Below are positions 1 through 7,646 of a stretch of DNA of 20,709 nucleotides, piece after piece. The position numbers were made by a program, and so were the translations under genes. Source of the DNA: a virus; IMG/VR virus record IMGVR_UViG_3300001979_000008, positions 1 through 20,709 of that record, one strand, 5' to 3'. Position 1 is the stretch's first letter; every line of letters starts with the position of its first letter. The notes beneath the pieces are model-generated. The model searched no databases and was not told where the DNA came from. It worked only from the letters and a program-made list of their open reading frames with translations.

Positions 1-296
1 GCATCACGTTCCTGAGCAGCACCACGACCACGAATGACATTGGCGAGGTGGTTGAGGACGCTCCAACTGAGGTCGCAACGGTCTGGGCCGCCAAATATCA
101 GCTGACCGTCAAGGACATCACTCGCGCTGCCGGTCAGTCCGCGCAGGCAGAGGTAAAGTTCCTCATTCGCTACCGTGCCGACATCACAACAAAGATGATC
201 GTCCAGCACAAAGGCGTCACTTACGCGATTACTGGCCTTGAAGAATATGAGGCCGGTCAGGGCTTGTTCGTGATGGTCCGTAGCATGACCGCATAA
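1..296 (+). CDS. Phage head-tail joining (head closure) protein, 5' partial
   Basis: The reading frame is already open at base 3 and reads ITFLSSTTTTNDIGEVVEDA before the first in-window ATG at 48, so the gene begins upstream of the window and the ATG is internal. The visible ~98 residues have the pattern of the Phage_H_T_join family (PF05521-like). They show a 'vWA' motif near VATVWAAKY, an 'IRYR-DI' strand and a closing 'Y-I-G' strand ending at the TAA at 294-296. Such proteins form the ring that seals the filled capsid and receives the tail. The neighbours (gp10-like, DUF3168, tube) fit this position exactly. The family call is by pattern and context. Confidence 0.75.
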   Translation, partial: ITFLSSTTTTNDIGEVVEDAPTEVATVWAAKYQLTVKDITRAAGQSAQAEVKFLIRYRADITTKMIVQHKGVTYAITGLEEYEAGQGLFVMVRSMTA

Positions 297-322
297 GCAT
301 CTAGATAAAGAGAACATAAAAG

Positions 323-787
323 ATGGCTGACAGACTACGCATTGAAATGAGGGGATGGGACGAACTCAAGAGGGGTTTGGAACAACTCGGCCCAGAACTA
401 GCTACTAGGGCTGGCAAGTCCGCGATCCGTGCTGGCGCTAAGGCCCTTTCGGAAGAAGTGAAAGCGGCAACGCCGGTTGGCGATGAAGATACTTCGCGCA
501 GCTACCGCACGAAAAGTGGAGAGAGCGTCACCGTCGATTACGGCCACATGCGCGATAACATAAAAGTTAAAATGGGTCGCCCCAAGAAGGCGTTCAATGT
601 CGTGGCCATTGTTACGTTCGGCTCTGCGTTCTGGGCACGCTTCCTTGAATATGGCACTGTGAAGATGGCTGCGAAGCCATTTGCCAAGCCAGCGTTCGAC
701 AATGCGTCGATCATTGTTCTTGAGAAAATCAAAACTTCGCTAGGCGCATCCATGGATCGCCTCGCAAAGAAGTATGGGAGGCGCTGA
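323..787 (+). CDS. HK97 gp10-like head-tail/tail completion protein
   Basis: The 154-residue protein has the usual length and layout of HK97-gp10-like proteins. It has a basic N-terminus with WDELKRGLEQLG, a helix with 'AGKSAIRAGAKALSEEVKAATPV', and the typical C-terminal 'FGSAFWARFLEYGTVKMAAKPFAKPAF' segment (family pattern: xFxEfGT-k--a-PfmrPAf). These proteins act at the head-tail junction or in tail completion. Upstream spacing is 26 bases, with only a weak purine-rich ribosome site (AGAGAAC) before ATG 323. It precedes the DUF3168 gene by 2 bases, as in many siphovirus operons. Confidence 0.85.
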   Translation: MADRLRIEMRGWDELKRGLEQLGPELATRAGKSAIRAGAKALSEEVKAATPVGDEDTSRSYRTKSGESVTVDYGHMRDNIKVKMGRPKKAFNVVAIVTFGSAFWARFLEYGTVKMAAKPFAKPAFDNASIIVLEKIKTSLGASMDRLAKKYGRR

Positions 788-789
788 GC

Positions 790-1155
790 ATGGATAGTGC
801 TTTCTACGCCGCTCTCAGCGCACAGACAGGAACTGTGAAGCTCTATCCGGTTCTCGCCCCTGATGATGCCGTCGCTCCGTTCGCTATTTACCAGCGCACC
901 AGCACCCAGCGCGGGGTCGCACTTGATGGCTTAATCGGATTGGCTTCTGCGTCATATCGCATCGATGTTTACGCAACCTCTCTCAAGGCAGCACAGCAGA
1001 TCGCCGACGATGTTGTGACCGGCTTTGCTGCTTATAGCGCAGCACCAATCAACTTTATCAGGATCGATAATGAGTTCGACGCTTCGGACCTATCCGGTGA
1101 TCCCAAGTTGTTCAGAATGATTGTTGAAGTGACGGCTCACTTCACCGCCGACTAA
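790..1155 (+). CDS. DUF3168 tail terminator/completion protein
   Basis: The 121-residue protein matches the DUF3168 pattern. It starts with a short helix (FYAALSAQ), has a strand with 'PFAIYQRTSTQRGVALDG', the central 'YRIDVYATSLKAAQQIADDV' strand-helix, and a closing '-FRMIVEVTAHF' strand. In related siphoviruses this family caps the end of the tail tube at the head-proximal side. The ATG is preceded by GGGAGGCGCTGAGC, a good ribosome site lying in the end of the gp10-like gene. It is followed by an 83-base gap with a structured element before the tube gene. Confidence 0.85.
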   Translation: MDSAFYAALSAQTGTVKLYPVLAPDDAVAPFAIYQRTSTQRGVALDGLIGLASASYRIDVYATSLKAAQQIADDVVTGFAAYSAAPINFIRIDNEFDASDLSGDPKLFRMIVEVTAHFTAD

Positions 1156-1180
1156 GAGAACGGCCGAAGTCTCCAGAAAA

Positions 1181-1228
1181 TAAATAGTTGGAAGCAAGCC
1201 CTGAGAGGCGAGCTACCAACTTTGGAGG
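1181..1228 (+). promoter_or_regulatory. TAAATA motif plus symmetric stem-loop ahead of tail tube gene
   Basis: TAAATA (1181-1186) leads into a stem. AGTTGG (1186-1191) pairs with CCAACT (1216-1221). Inside, AGC (1193-1195) pairs with GCT (1212-1214), and GCC (1198-1200) pairs with GGC (1207-1209), around loop CTGAGA (1201-1206). The internal loops are symmetric (A opposite A, AA opposite GA). The ribosome site GGAGG (1224-1228) begins just after the stem, 10 bases before ATG 1239. The pairing is visible in the sequence; a role in control of tube synthesis is inference. Confidence 0.55.
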
Positions 1229-1238
1229 CTAAAACATA

Positions 1239-1649
1239 ATGACAACCGCCGTAGAAACTCAGGGCACTGTCCTATCCATTGAAACCGCCACTGGCGTTTT
1301 CACCCCTGTCGCTAAGATCACCGACTTCTCCGCATTCAGCGGCTCGGCATCGGTCATCGATACAACCAACCTCGACAGCACTGCTAAAGAAAAGCTGATG
1401 GGCTTGCAGGATTTCGGTCAGGTATCCATCAACTTCCTTGTCATCCCAAATGATGCCGGACAGGTCGCGCTTGAAGCAGCCAAGGCTTCGCGCTCCCTCA
1501 AGAATTTCAAGCTACAGTTGAATGATACCGACAACACAACCTACGCTTTTTCCGGCTTCGTTATCAGCAAGCCACTGAACGGCGGTGTCGACGCAGCAGT
1601 CACCGGCTCGGCCACTATCGAAATCTCCGGCGACGTAACGGTGAGCTAA
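1239..1649 (+). CDS. Major tail tube protein (lambda gpV-like)
   Basis: The 136-residue protein has the look of a lambda-type tail tube protein (Phage_TTP_12-like). It starts with a strand 'TVLSIETATGVFTPVAKITDFSAFSG', then 'IDTTNLDSTAKEKLMGLQDFGQVSINF', the family pattern where IDTTnldSta-e---Gl-d-G-v---. It ends with a Ser/Thr/Gly-rich strand 'GSATIEISGDVTVS'. It would polymerise as stacked hexamers around the tape measure. Its stop overlaps the next start in TAATG (1647-1651), which suggests translational coupling to the chaperone. A TAAATA/stem-loop element lies upstream, reasonable for the most abundant tail protein. Confidence 0.85.
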   Translation: MTTAVETQGTVLSIETATGVFTPVAKITDFSAFSGSASVIDTTNLDSTAKEKLMGLQDFGQVSINFLVIPNDAGQVALEAAKASRSLKNFKLQLNDTDNTTYAFSGFVISKPLNGGVDAAVTGSATIEISGDVTVS

Positions 1650-2047
1650 TGGCAAAGCTGGCTACAAAATCGTTCTTGCTATCGCAAAAGCCACGTTCGA
1701 CCGAACTGTTCATCCCAGAGTGGAATGCAACAATTCGCTTGGAGGCGTTCAATGTCGAACGTCGCGTGGCTTTCGTGACGACCCTTCAAGACAATGCCAA
1801 AGCGGTTCAGGTTCACAACGATGATCCGAAAGCCAACCCATATGTCGAACCTCTTGACGAAGCGATGGTCGGTATCGTGTTCAGTGTGGTGGATGGCAAG
1901 GGCAATCTCATGTTCTCCCTTGACGATATTCCAGCACTAAAGAAGCTACCATACCAGCAAATCCAGAACATTTATCTGCATATGCTGTCCATGTCGCTTT
2001 CAGGCGGAAATATGCCGCAGCAGGTCGAGGCCGAAAAAAAAGATTGA
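1649..2047 (+). CDS. Tail assembly chaperone, short form (lambda gpG-like)
   Basis: The 132-residue protein is a tail assembly chaperone by position between tube and tape measure and by its small size and mixed charged composition (for example RLEAFNVERRVAFVTTLQDNAK). In lambda, G and the frameshift product GT bind the tape measure and recruit tube subunits. The gene ends in GAA AAA AAA GAT TGA, and the A run forms a -1 slippery heptamer at 2035-2041. The start ATG at 1649 overlaps the tube stop. The call depends strongly on synteny and on the frameshift signal; no catalytic motif is expected. Confidence 0.8.
   Translation: MAKLATKSFLLSQKPRSTELFIPEWNATIRLEAFNVERRVAFVTTLQDNAKAVQVHNDDPKANPYVEPLDEAMVGIVFSVVDGKGNLMFSLDDIPALKKLPYQQIQNIYLHMLSMSLSGGNMPQQVEAEKKD
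2035..2041 (+). promoter_or_regulatory. -1 programmed ribosomal frameshift site (A AAA AAA)
   Basis: The zero-frame codons are GAA(2033) AAA(2036) AAA(2039) GAT(2042) TGA(2045), so bases 2035-2041 form a perfect X-XXY-YYZ heptamer made of A. After a -1 slip, reading continues AGA TTG ATG GAT into the next open frame. Lambda-type G/GT genes use the same logic to make a minor fused chaperone at fixed ratio. I see only weak secondary structure just downstream. Confidence 0.8.
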
Positions 2048-2388
2048 TGGATAACCCGGAGAGGCTGTTTATCTGCCGACTAGCTTTGGCACTTGGCAAA
2101 AGCCTCTCCGAAGTCGCAGCCATGCCGTTGCCAGAGTTCACAACATGGGCCGCCTATTATGAGCTTGAGCCATGGGGCTGTCCAGTCGAGGACGAGCGTT
2201 CCAGAAACCAGCTCACGCTGTTCTACTCCGCTTATCGAGCTTCGTCCGATACTCCGATCCCTACATTCTATGACAGATGGAAGTTGGAAGAGAAGTCCGA
2301 ACCAGAACCGGAAAGCAATCTGCACAACAAGATCAAGGGCTACTTCAAGGCATATGCGGAACGCCAGAACAAGAAGCGCCCTGCCTAG
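2044..2388 (+). CDS. Tail assembly chaperone T domain, made as -1 frameshift fusion (lambda gpGT-like)
   Basis: This frame lies at -1 to the upstream chaperone and resembles the minor tail protein T family (PF06223-like): 'RLALALGKSLSEVAAMPLPEF' followed by 'WAAYYELEPWGCPVEDERS', where the family has a-fg-s--el-----e---w-aYy---PfG--ded-r. The C-terminal ~45 residues are charged and linker-like. A TTG (2044) or ATG (2047, overlapping the upstream TGA) could start it independently, but no clear Shine-Dalgarno is present. The main product is therefore probably the ~247-residue fusion made by slipping at 2035-2041. It would help load tube subunits on the tape measure. Confidence 0.8.
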   Translation: MMDNPERLFICRLALALGKSLSEVAAMPLPEFTTWAAYYELEPWGCPVEDERSRNQLTLFYSAYRASSDTPIPTFYDRWKLEEKSEPEPESNLHNKIKGYFKAYAERQNKKRPA

Positions 2389-2392
2389 CCAA

Positions 2393-2424
2393 TAAATACT
2401 CCGTAAGTCCTACGGAGTATTTTT
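2393..2424 (+). promoter_or_regulatory. TAAATA hairpin that buries the tape measure Shine-Dalgarno; also terminator-like
   Basis: AAATACTCCGTA (2394-2405) and TACGGAGTATTT (2411-2422) form a perfect 12-bp stem with a 5-base loop (2406-2410). The only ribosome site of the tape measure, GGAG (2414-2417), lies in the 3' arm, 7 bases before ATG 2425. A run of five T (2420-2424) follows, so the hairpin also has the form of an intrinsic terminator. The pairing is direct observation; attenuation of tape measure synthesis is inference. Confidence 0.7.
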
Positions 2425-4782
2425 ATGTCACAGTTCGGCAGTCTCTACGCCAGCCTTTCGCTTGAGAGCGCATCATTCTTGAGCGGCATGAAGAAGGCCG
2501 CCGATGAAAGCACCAAGACATCGCGCATCATTCAAGGCTCGATGGACAAGGCCAGCATTGCGGTCAAAGGTTTAGCTGCTGCCGTGGGCATAGATATGCT
2601 TGTTGGCCTTACGCAGAAGGCGCTCGATTTCAGCGATGCCATTGCGGATATGTCAGATCGAACGGGCGTCTCGACTAAGATGATCCAAGAGTTCCGTTAT
2701 GCTGCCCAGATGGCGGGTTCGGATTTCGAGACAGCAGATGCTGGCTTGGAAAAGTTCTCTAAGACCGTAGGTGACGCAGCGAATGGCAATGAAGCAGCGA
2801 TCAAGAAGCTGAACGAATACGGCGTCACCACTCTTGAGGTCGATAAGGCGGTTAAGCAAGCCGCCGACAGCATCAAGAAGATGGATAATCCGACCAAGCA
2901 GATGTCTGCCACGATGGACCTGTTTGGCAAAAAGGCCGGCACGTTGACGCAGACACTTGCTGGCGGCTCCGAAGGTCTGGAACTCCAAGCAAGGGCTGCT
3001 CGTGATCTCGGTATCGTGCTGGAAGACGGCATTATCCGCAATGCGGGTCAGGCGAACGATCAGCTTGATACCATGAAGATGATCCTCAGCGCGCAAATGG
3101 CAGCGAATATCTCGGCTAATGCTGGCGCAATCGCGGGATTTGCCAGCGGTATTTCGAGCGTGACATCGGCACTCATGAAGTTTTGGGCACAGAACCCCAG
3201 GACTGCAATGGGTATCATGGGCGCGATTGCCGGTGGTTTGGCCTCCGGTCCATGGGGTGCCGCCGCTGGTGCTGCTGGTGGTGTCTATCTTGGTGGCAAG
3301 ATGGATCAGGCCATGCAGGACGGCAACATGGACCTGCGCTTTCGTCAGCAGAAAATGCACGAAGCGAGGCGGAAATACTATGATGCGAAGGCAGCGGGCA
3401 ACATCGCGGATGGTGGACCGCTCGGCACTATTAGATATGACACTCAGGGCTTGTTGAAAGAATGGCAGCGCCAAGTTGGCCTGCTCAATAAGGCAGTTAC
3501 CGCCTCCAAAGCTGGTAACGCCGGTCAGGGCACTGCGCTTCCTACCCCAACTCCAAAGCCTACTCCCGCTAAGTCCGGACCATCGGCGGCAGAACTAGCG
3601 CAGAAGGAAGCTGATCGCCTAGCTGCATATCAGGCTGATGTTGCCCGCGCCAATGTCGATCTGGCCCGCGCTTCTTACATTGACCACGGGGACTACGCGC
3701 AAGGATATGCGTTGGAGCGCGAAGCTATCGACAAGGAATTGGCGCAGCGCAAGCAGGAAATCCTCAATGATGTAAAGACGCAGCAGAACACCAGCGGCAA
3801 ATACACTGAGGAAGAGGCAAACAGCCTCATTCAGCTACAGGAGAAGATCGCTCTCGCGGAGAAGAGTCAGATTAACAACGAGGAAGCTGTCCGCATTGAA
3901 GCTGAACTGCTCAAGAGCAAGGAAGCCGAACTATCTGATCAACTCGACATGCTGGGCATAGTTGGCGAAATGTCTAAGACAGCCCGCCAGCGCCGCGAGG
4001 TCGAACTTCGCACGCTCGAACTGCAAAAGAAGCGCGAAAAGCTGGAACTTGAAGCCGTTCTGTCAGCAACCAGCACGGCTTCGCCGGAAGAACGCGCAAC
4101 AGCGCAGCGCAGGCTTGACGGTTTGGATGCCAAATATGGCGCGCTCTCGGACAATGCGATCAAGAACACGATGGGGCCGCTGGAAAGCTATCTCGACAGC
4201 TTGCCCGGTAGCGCAGCAGAGGTTCAGGAAGCCCTAGAAGCCATCGGCACAGAGGGGCTTCAATCGATCAGCAGCGGCTTGGCCGACGCAATCGTGAACG
4301 CGAAGAATTTTGGTGATGTGTTCCTAGAGGTCGGGAAAAAGATCCTCGCCACCATCGCGGAAATCATCATCCAGCAGGCGTTCATTAAGCCCATTGGCGG
4401 CCTGCTCAGCGGCGCGCTATCGGGCATCGGTATCGGCGGTGGCGGTGCTGGCAGCGATATTGTGATGGGCGGGGCCTACAACAATTACATGGGCGCTCAT
4501 GCGAACGGTGGCCTTGTGTCATCGTCAGGTTGGAAGCTCGTCGGTGAGCGCGGCCCTGAACTGGCCTATCTCAACGGCGGGTCGAAAGTGATCTCACACA
4601 ATGTTCTCTCGAACATCAGCGGAAACGCTGGAGGGATGACGATCAATGTCGATGCCCGCGAGAGCCAGAATGAAGCCCGCACTCAGGAACTCGTGATGAA
4701 TGGTATCATTCAAGCCCTACCAATGATCAAGAAGCAAGCCAACAGCTACACAATGGATCAATTTGGTAGAGCCCGACTTTGA
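2425..4782 (+). CDS. Tail tape measure protein
   Basis: The 785-residue protein sets tail length and is held inside the tail tube before DNA ejection. Residues ~1-215 are helical with tape-measure-like text such as 'DLFGKKAGTLTQTLAGG'. Residues ~219-290 form a hydrophobic Ala/Gly-rich segment (likely membrane-active). Residues ~395-545 are strongly charged and probably coiled coil. The C-terminus at ~692-728 carries the common tape-measure ending 'HANGGLV... GERGPELAYLNGGSKVI'. At roughly 1.5 Angstrom per residue (known rule) the tail would be about 115-120 nm (inference). The start is fixed by the GGAG inside the hairpin upstream. The gene stops 8 bases before the end of the opposing ATPase gene. 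Confidence 0.92.
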   Translation: MSQFGSLYASLSLESASFLSGMKKAADESTKTSRIIQGSMDKASIAVKGLAAAVGIDMLVGLTQKALDFSDAIADMSDRTGVSTKMIQEFRYAAQMAGSDFETADAGLEKFSKTVGDAANGNEAAIKKLNEYGVTTLEVDKAVKQAADSIKKMDNPTKQMSATMDLFGKKAGTLTQTLAGGSEGLELQARAARDLGIVLEDGIIRNAGQANDQLDTMKMILSAQMAANISANAGAIAGFASGISSVTSALMKFWAQNPRTAMGIMGAIAGGLASGPWGAAAGAAGGVYLGGKMDQAMQDGNMDLRFRQQKMHEARRKYYDAKAAGNIADGGPLGTIRYDTQGLLKEWQRQVGLLNKAVTASKAGNAGQGTALPTPTPKPTPAKSGPSAAELAQKEADRLAAYQADVARANVDLARASYIDHGDYAQGYALEREAIDKELAQRKQEILNDVKTQQNTSGKYTEEEANSLIQLQEKIALAEKSQINNEEAVRIEAELLKSKEAELSDQLDMLGIVGEMSKTARQRREVELRTLELQKKREKLELEAVLSATSTASPEERATAQRRLDGLDAKYGALSDNAIKNTMGPLESYLDSLPGSAAEVQEALEAIGTEGLQSISSGLADAIVNAKNFGDVFLEVGKKILATIAEIIIQQAFIKPIGGLLSGALSGIGIGGGGAGSDIVMGGAYNNYMGAHANGGLVSSSGWKLVGERGPELAYLNGGSKVISHNVLSNISGNAGGMTINVDARESQNEARTQELVMNGIIQALPMIKKQANSYTMDQFGRARL

Positions 4783-4790
4783 TCACAATT

Positions 4791-6362
4791 CTAACGTATC
4801 ATTGGACCAAAAATAGGCATGAAATCGGCGCGAAACTGATTCCACCCCGCATGAGCAAAGATGCCGCAAAGAGCTTCGCGCACTGCCTCTTCGGTGCGCT
4901 GAGTGCGCTGTTCGAGGTATGTAATTAGCTCATCTTTAATATCTTTAGCAGCATTGCGGAGTCGACTTCCTTCCAACGTAGCGTCATACTTCCGAACGAT
5001 GTCAGCTATCCGTAGCTGATTGTCCCCGCATCGGTGCCGTAAGCTTTGCTCAAAAGCTGTCAAATTCCCCGCTATGTACCCGATCAAGCCGACTTCTGGA
5101 GTAAAAGGAAGGAATTTGATATCTTGTTCTAGTCGCTGAAACTTCGCCAGTTGACCGTGGTTATCATTCTGTCTCCAGTTGACAAGCGTCTCACTCGAAG
5201 CATCCTCATCCAACACTGCTTTCTGAAGCACTCGGTCGGGCAGCACCGAACGATTGCGTTCAAGAAAAGATACAACTTCTTTAAATCCACCGACCGGAAC
5301 GACCTTCGTTGTCGGACGCTCTGTGGGATCGGCAAATCTCTCGTCAGAGAACTTTTCGAAAAACGCCGTTAAGACATCACGTGCAAAGACATCTTCTACA
5401 TACAACATTATGTCGGGGAGAGTTTCTTCATCAGCGGCAATGTTGCCAATCGCATATGTTGGAAAACAACCGATAATCGGCTTCGTCTCGCCATCATCTT
5501 GTTTTTCTAGATAAATTATGCGCTGGCGCTCTATCGTTTTCAGCAACGTCACTGAATGAGTAGAAAATATTACCGTAAGCGACTTTTCACGAGCTTGCGC
5601 TTCAAGATATCGAAGCAGTTTCACCTGCGCTCTCGGATGAAGCGCCATTTCCAATTCATCGACGATTATCATACTGTTGTTGTTTACCTGCTTCAGCAAG
5701 CGCAACAGTTTCAGTACGCATAACTCTCCGAGGCTAAAGTGCTTTTCAGAGTGATAAGTTGTCGGATTTCCATCTAAAGCAAGAACGAAAGCATCGTTTC
5801 CAACTCCCCGGCTCAGATTGATTGTTCGGAGCATTGAAAACTTGTTCGTCTCAAATATCTCATTAGCCGCTTGGATGATTGTGCGGTCCGCAGCCCTGAT
5901 GTGCCGGGTTTCGAAATCCTCTGGCCTTGGAGTTATTCGTTCGGCAGTTGCGCCGATGTATGTCACAGACGCATAACCAAACCTCTGGAATAGATGAGAG
6001 TTGGTCCTCGGCCTTGGCGTCCAGCGCTCGCCTCGATAGGCATACTCAACGGTGTCCCCGTTAATTTCATATGTCACTGAGCCTTCCGAATGATTATCCA
6101 GCCGGTCTGACCTAAGTGACGAAGCGAAGTGAACCGGGAATGCGTTAGGATGCCCAATTCTTCGAAGGCACGCTAACAACGAAGTTTTTCCTGCCCCGTT
6201 CCCTGCCGTAAGCAACCAAACGCCGCGATCAGGTATGTCGAAGCGCAGCTTCTTGATGTTACGGAGATTGCTGATTTCAACAGTGCCAGCCATTTGATCG
6301 TTGAAGCCTGTGTTGGATAGAGGACAGGGGCTCATAGCCAGTCCTTCATGATCTTTCAACAT
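4791..6362 (-). CDS. OLD-family ATP-dependent nuclease (AAA ATPase + Toprim), probable prophage-borne defence gene
   Basis: The 523-residue protein starts at CAT 6360-6362 (minus-strand ATG) behind GGGGGAGGTGAGGTGG. The ATPase part has Walker A GNGAGKTS (residues ~54-61), an ABC-type signature-like FSLGE (~209-213), Walker B MIIVDELEMALHP (~231-243, D235/E236) and an H-loop STHS (~267-270). The second half has Toprim features: 'IMLYVED' with acidic E323/D324, 'VVPVGGF' (~355-360) and 'VLDEDA' with D385 and D387. This order is that of OLD nucleases, which include phage P2 Old and Gabija GajA. No helicase partner (GajB) or AriB-like partner is adjacent. The gene is antisense to the tail operon, more A+T-rich than its neighbours, and lies between the tape measure and distal tail genes. 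Transfer into the phage and expression from its own promoter in the lysogen are inference. Confidence 0.83.
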   Translation of the reverse strand: MLKDHEGLAMSPCPLSNTGFNDQMAGTVEISNLRNIKKLRFDIPDRGVWLLTAGNGAGKTSLLACLRRIGHPNAFPVHFASSLRSDRLDNHSEGSVTYEINGDTVEYAYRGERWTPRPRTNSHLFQRFGYASVTYIGATAERITPRPEDFETRHIRAADRTIIQAANEIFETNKFSMLRTINLSRGVGNDAFVLALDGNPTTYHSEKHFSLGELCVLKLLRLLKQVNNNSMIIVDELEMALHPRAQVKLLRYLEAQAREKSLTVIFSTHSVTLLKTIERQRIIYLEKQDDGETKPIIGCFPTYAIGNIAADEETLPDIMLYVEDVFARDVLTAFFEKFSDERFADPTERPTTKVVPVGGFKEVVSFLERNRSVLPDRVLQKAVLDEDASSETLVNWRQNDNHGQLAKFQRLEQDIKFLPFTPEVGLIGYIAGNLTAFEQSLRHRCGDNQLRIADIVRKYDATLEGSRLRNAAKDIKDELITYLEQRTQRTEEAVREALCGIFAHAGWNQFRADFMPIFGPMIR

Positions 6363-6413
6363 TCCACCTCACCTCCCCCACTAAATATCTAAAACGGGCG
6401 AGAGGCACCAATA
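6363..6413. promoter_or_regulatory. Divergent gap between OLD nuclease and distal tail gene, with TAAATA motif
   Basis: This 51-base gap holds the start regions of two opposite genes. On the minus strand GGAGGTGAGGTGG is the ribosome site of the nuclease, and TTGGTG with TATTTA 18 bases away is a weak promoter candidate for it. On the plus strand TAAATA lies at 6382-6387 and GAGAGG (6401-6406) is the ribosome site for ATG 6414. CCTC-CCC could pair with GGG-CGA-GAGG, but less convincingly than at the other TAAATA sites. Confidence 0.35.
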
Positions 6414-7016
6414 ATGACAACATATCCGATCAGCGGACCCCCAATCACTCCATCGACTGAAGATATAAAACTGGTCAACAATCAGGGCATCGCGCAGTCA
6501 CCCTTCAGCGGCCACGCTTCTATCGTGAACAACTTCTCACAGTGGCAAGTTCAGCTTTCCTTCCCCAACCAGCAGCGCGGCAGCAGCATAGCGAAACAGC
6601 AAATCGCTTGGGTCATGTCCTTAAACGGCACTATGGGCAGCTTTCTCTATCAGCCTCATGGCAGTGGTAAAGCGATCATCGGCAAGTCGATCTACAACGG
6701 TGCATATGCTGAAAGTAACGTGATCGCCGTTCAAGGCTGGACCGGCAGTGAGGCAACCGGACTGGAAGTGGGCGACTATTTCAGCCTCAACAATTCCCTT
6801 CACCAGATCACGGTCGTCCCCACCAACGCCAGCAGCGGACGCGCCAATATCGAATTCCAGCCTCCGCTTAGGAAGGATTATGCCGGTGGCGCGATTGTTG
6901 AGTTTGTCGCGCCAAAGGTCGAATTGCGCTTGTCATCCGGCGACCAATCCAACGGCTACAGTCAGGATGCGGAGGTCATGTACCTGCGCTCGCTGAGTTG
7001 CGTTCAGAAGCTGTAA
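6414..7016 (+). CDS. Putative distal tail protein
   Basis: The 200-residue protein follows the tape measure (apart from the inserted nuclease) and precedes a hub-like protein and a peptidase. This is the position of the distal tail protein in siphoviruses and of DUF2460 (gp12) in gene transfer agents. It is beta-rich, with 'WQVQLSFPNQQRGSSIAKQQIAWVMSLNGTMGSFLYQPHG', typical of a protein that replaces or measures an interval ('aw-a-f-aLrG--g-F'). The central 'GDYFSLNNSLHQITVV' resembles the 'GD-i-i-g--yrV' strand of small tail domains. I cannot assign a named family with certainty; the role is by synteny. Confidence 0.6.
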   Translation: MTTYPISGPPITPSTEDIKLVNNQGIAQSPFSGHASIVNNFSQWQVQLSFPNQQRGSSIAKQQIAWVMSLNGTMGSFLYQPHGSGKAIIGKSIYNGAYAESNVIAVQGWTGSEATGLEVGDYFSLNNSLHQITVVPTNASSGRANIEFQPPLRKDYAGGAIVEFVAPKVELRLSSGDQSNGYSQDAEVMYLRSLSCVQKL

Positions 7017-7025
7017 GGAGGCAAC

Positions 7026-7646
7026 ATGCGCGACGGTATTACAGGGCCATGGCTCGACGCATTGGAAGCCGAAGGCATCCGCACCGCCATTATGGGCTTC
7101 CTCGATTTCAAAACAGAACCGGCACGGCTTTGGACAGGCTGGACGGCGCTCCAGCCTATGGGCAGCGGCGACATTTACCTCGACAATTATGTGTTCGATC
7201 CGATTGCCGAAGGCATCCCGATCCAAATTGGCGAGAACGCTTTCACCTATCAGGGATCGGAACAGCTATCCTTGGCGCTGGCAGTGCCACAGACGGCTCC
7301 CGACTCCCTTGTCGCCGCCTCCCTCGACAGCACCGAATATAAGGGACGCAAAGCCATCCTCTGGCGCGCTCTCATGATTTCCGCACCAAACGCCAACACT
7401 CCGGCCGTTTGGGCGTTCAGGCGCATTCGCAGCGGGATTATGGACAAGCTCTCCGTGTCCTATGACGGTCAGCAGCGCCTTTTCACCCTCACCATCGAAA
7501 GCCATTCGGCGTCGATCACGAACGCCAGTGCCTCTACCTACCTCGATCAGCCGCTATTCGATCCCGACGATACCAGCCAAGCCTATGCTGTCAGCATCGC
7601 CAACGATCCCCGTGTGCCTGGCCGCCTTGCAACGGGAGAAAATTGA
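7026..7646 (+). CDS. Putative tail hub protein (GTA gp13-like position)
   Basis: The 206-residue protein starts at ATG 7026 behind a strong AAGGAGG (7015-7021). It contains 'LDFKTEPARLWTGW' and 'YQGSEQLSLALAVPQ', features I associate with a small family of tail proteins in alphaproteobacterial prophages. A short 'G-i---a----YDGQQRLFTLTIES' strand pair lies near the end. It lies between the distal tail protein and the NlpC/P60-like gene, the place of the DUF2163 hub protein in gene transfer agents. The stop overlaps the next start in TGATG (7644-7648). Function rests on position. Confidence 0.55.
   Translation: MRDGITGPWLDALEAEGIRTAIMGFLDFKTEPARLWTGWTALQPMGSGDIYLDNYVFDPIAEGIPIQIGENAFTYQGSEQLSLALAVPQTAPDSLVAASLDSTEYKGRKAILWRALMISAPNANTPAVWAFRRIRSGIMDKLSVSYDGQQRLFTLTIESHSASITNASASTYLDQPLFDPDDTSQAYAVSIANDPRVPGRLATGEN

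Noticed and set aside
2653-3474. Long minus-strand open frame (273 residues) inside the tape measure gene
   Set aside because: It is antisense to a clear tape measure coding region, has Cys/His/Arg-rich shadow-like composition, no ribosome site and no recognisable domain.
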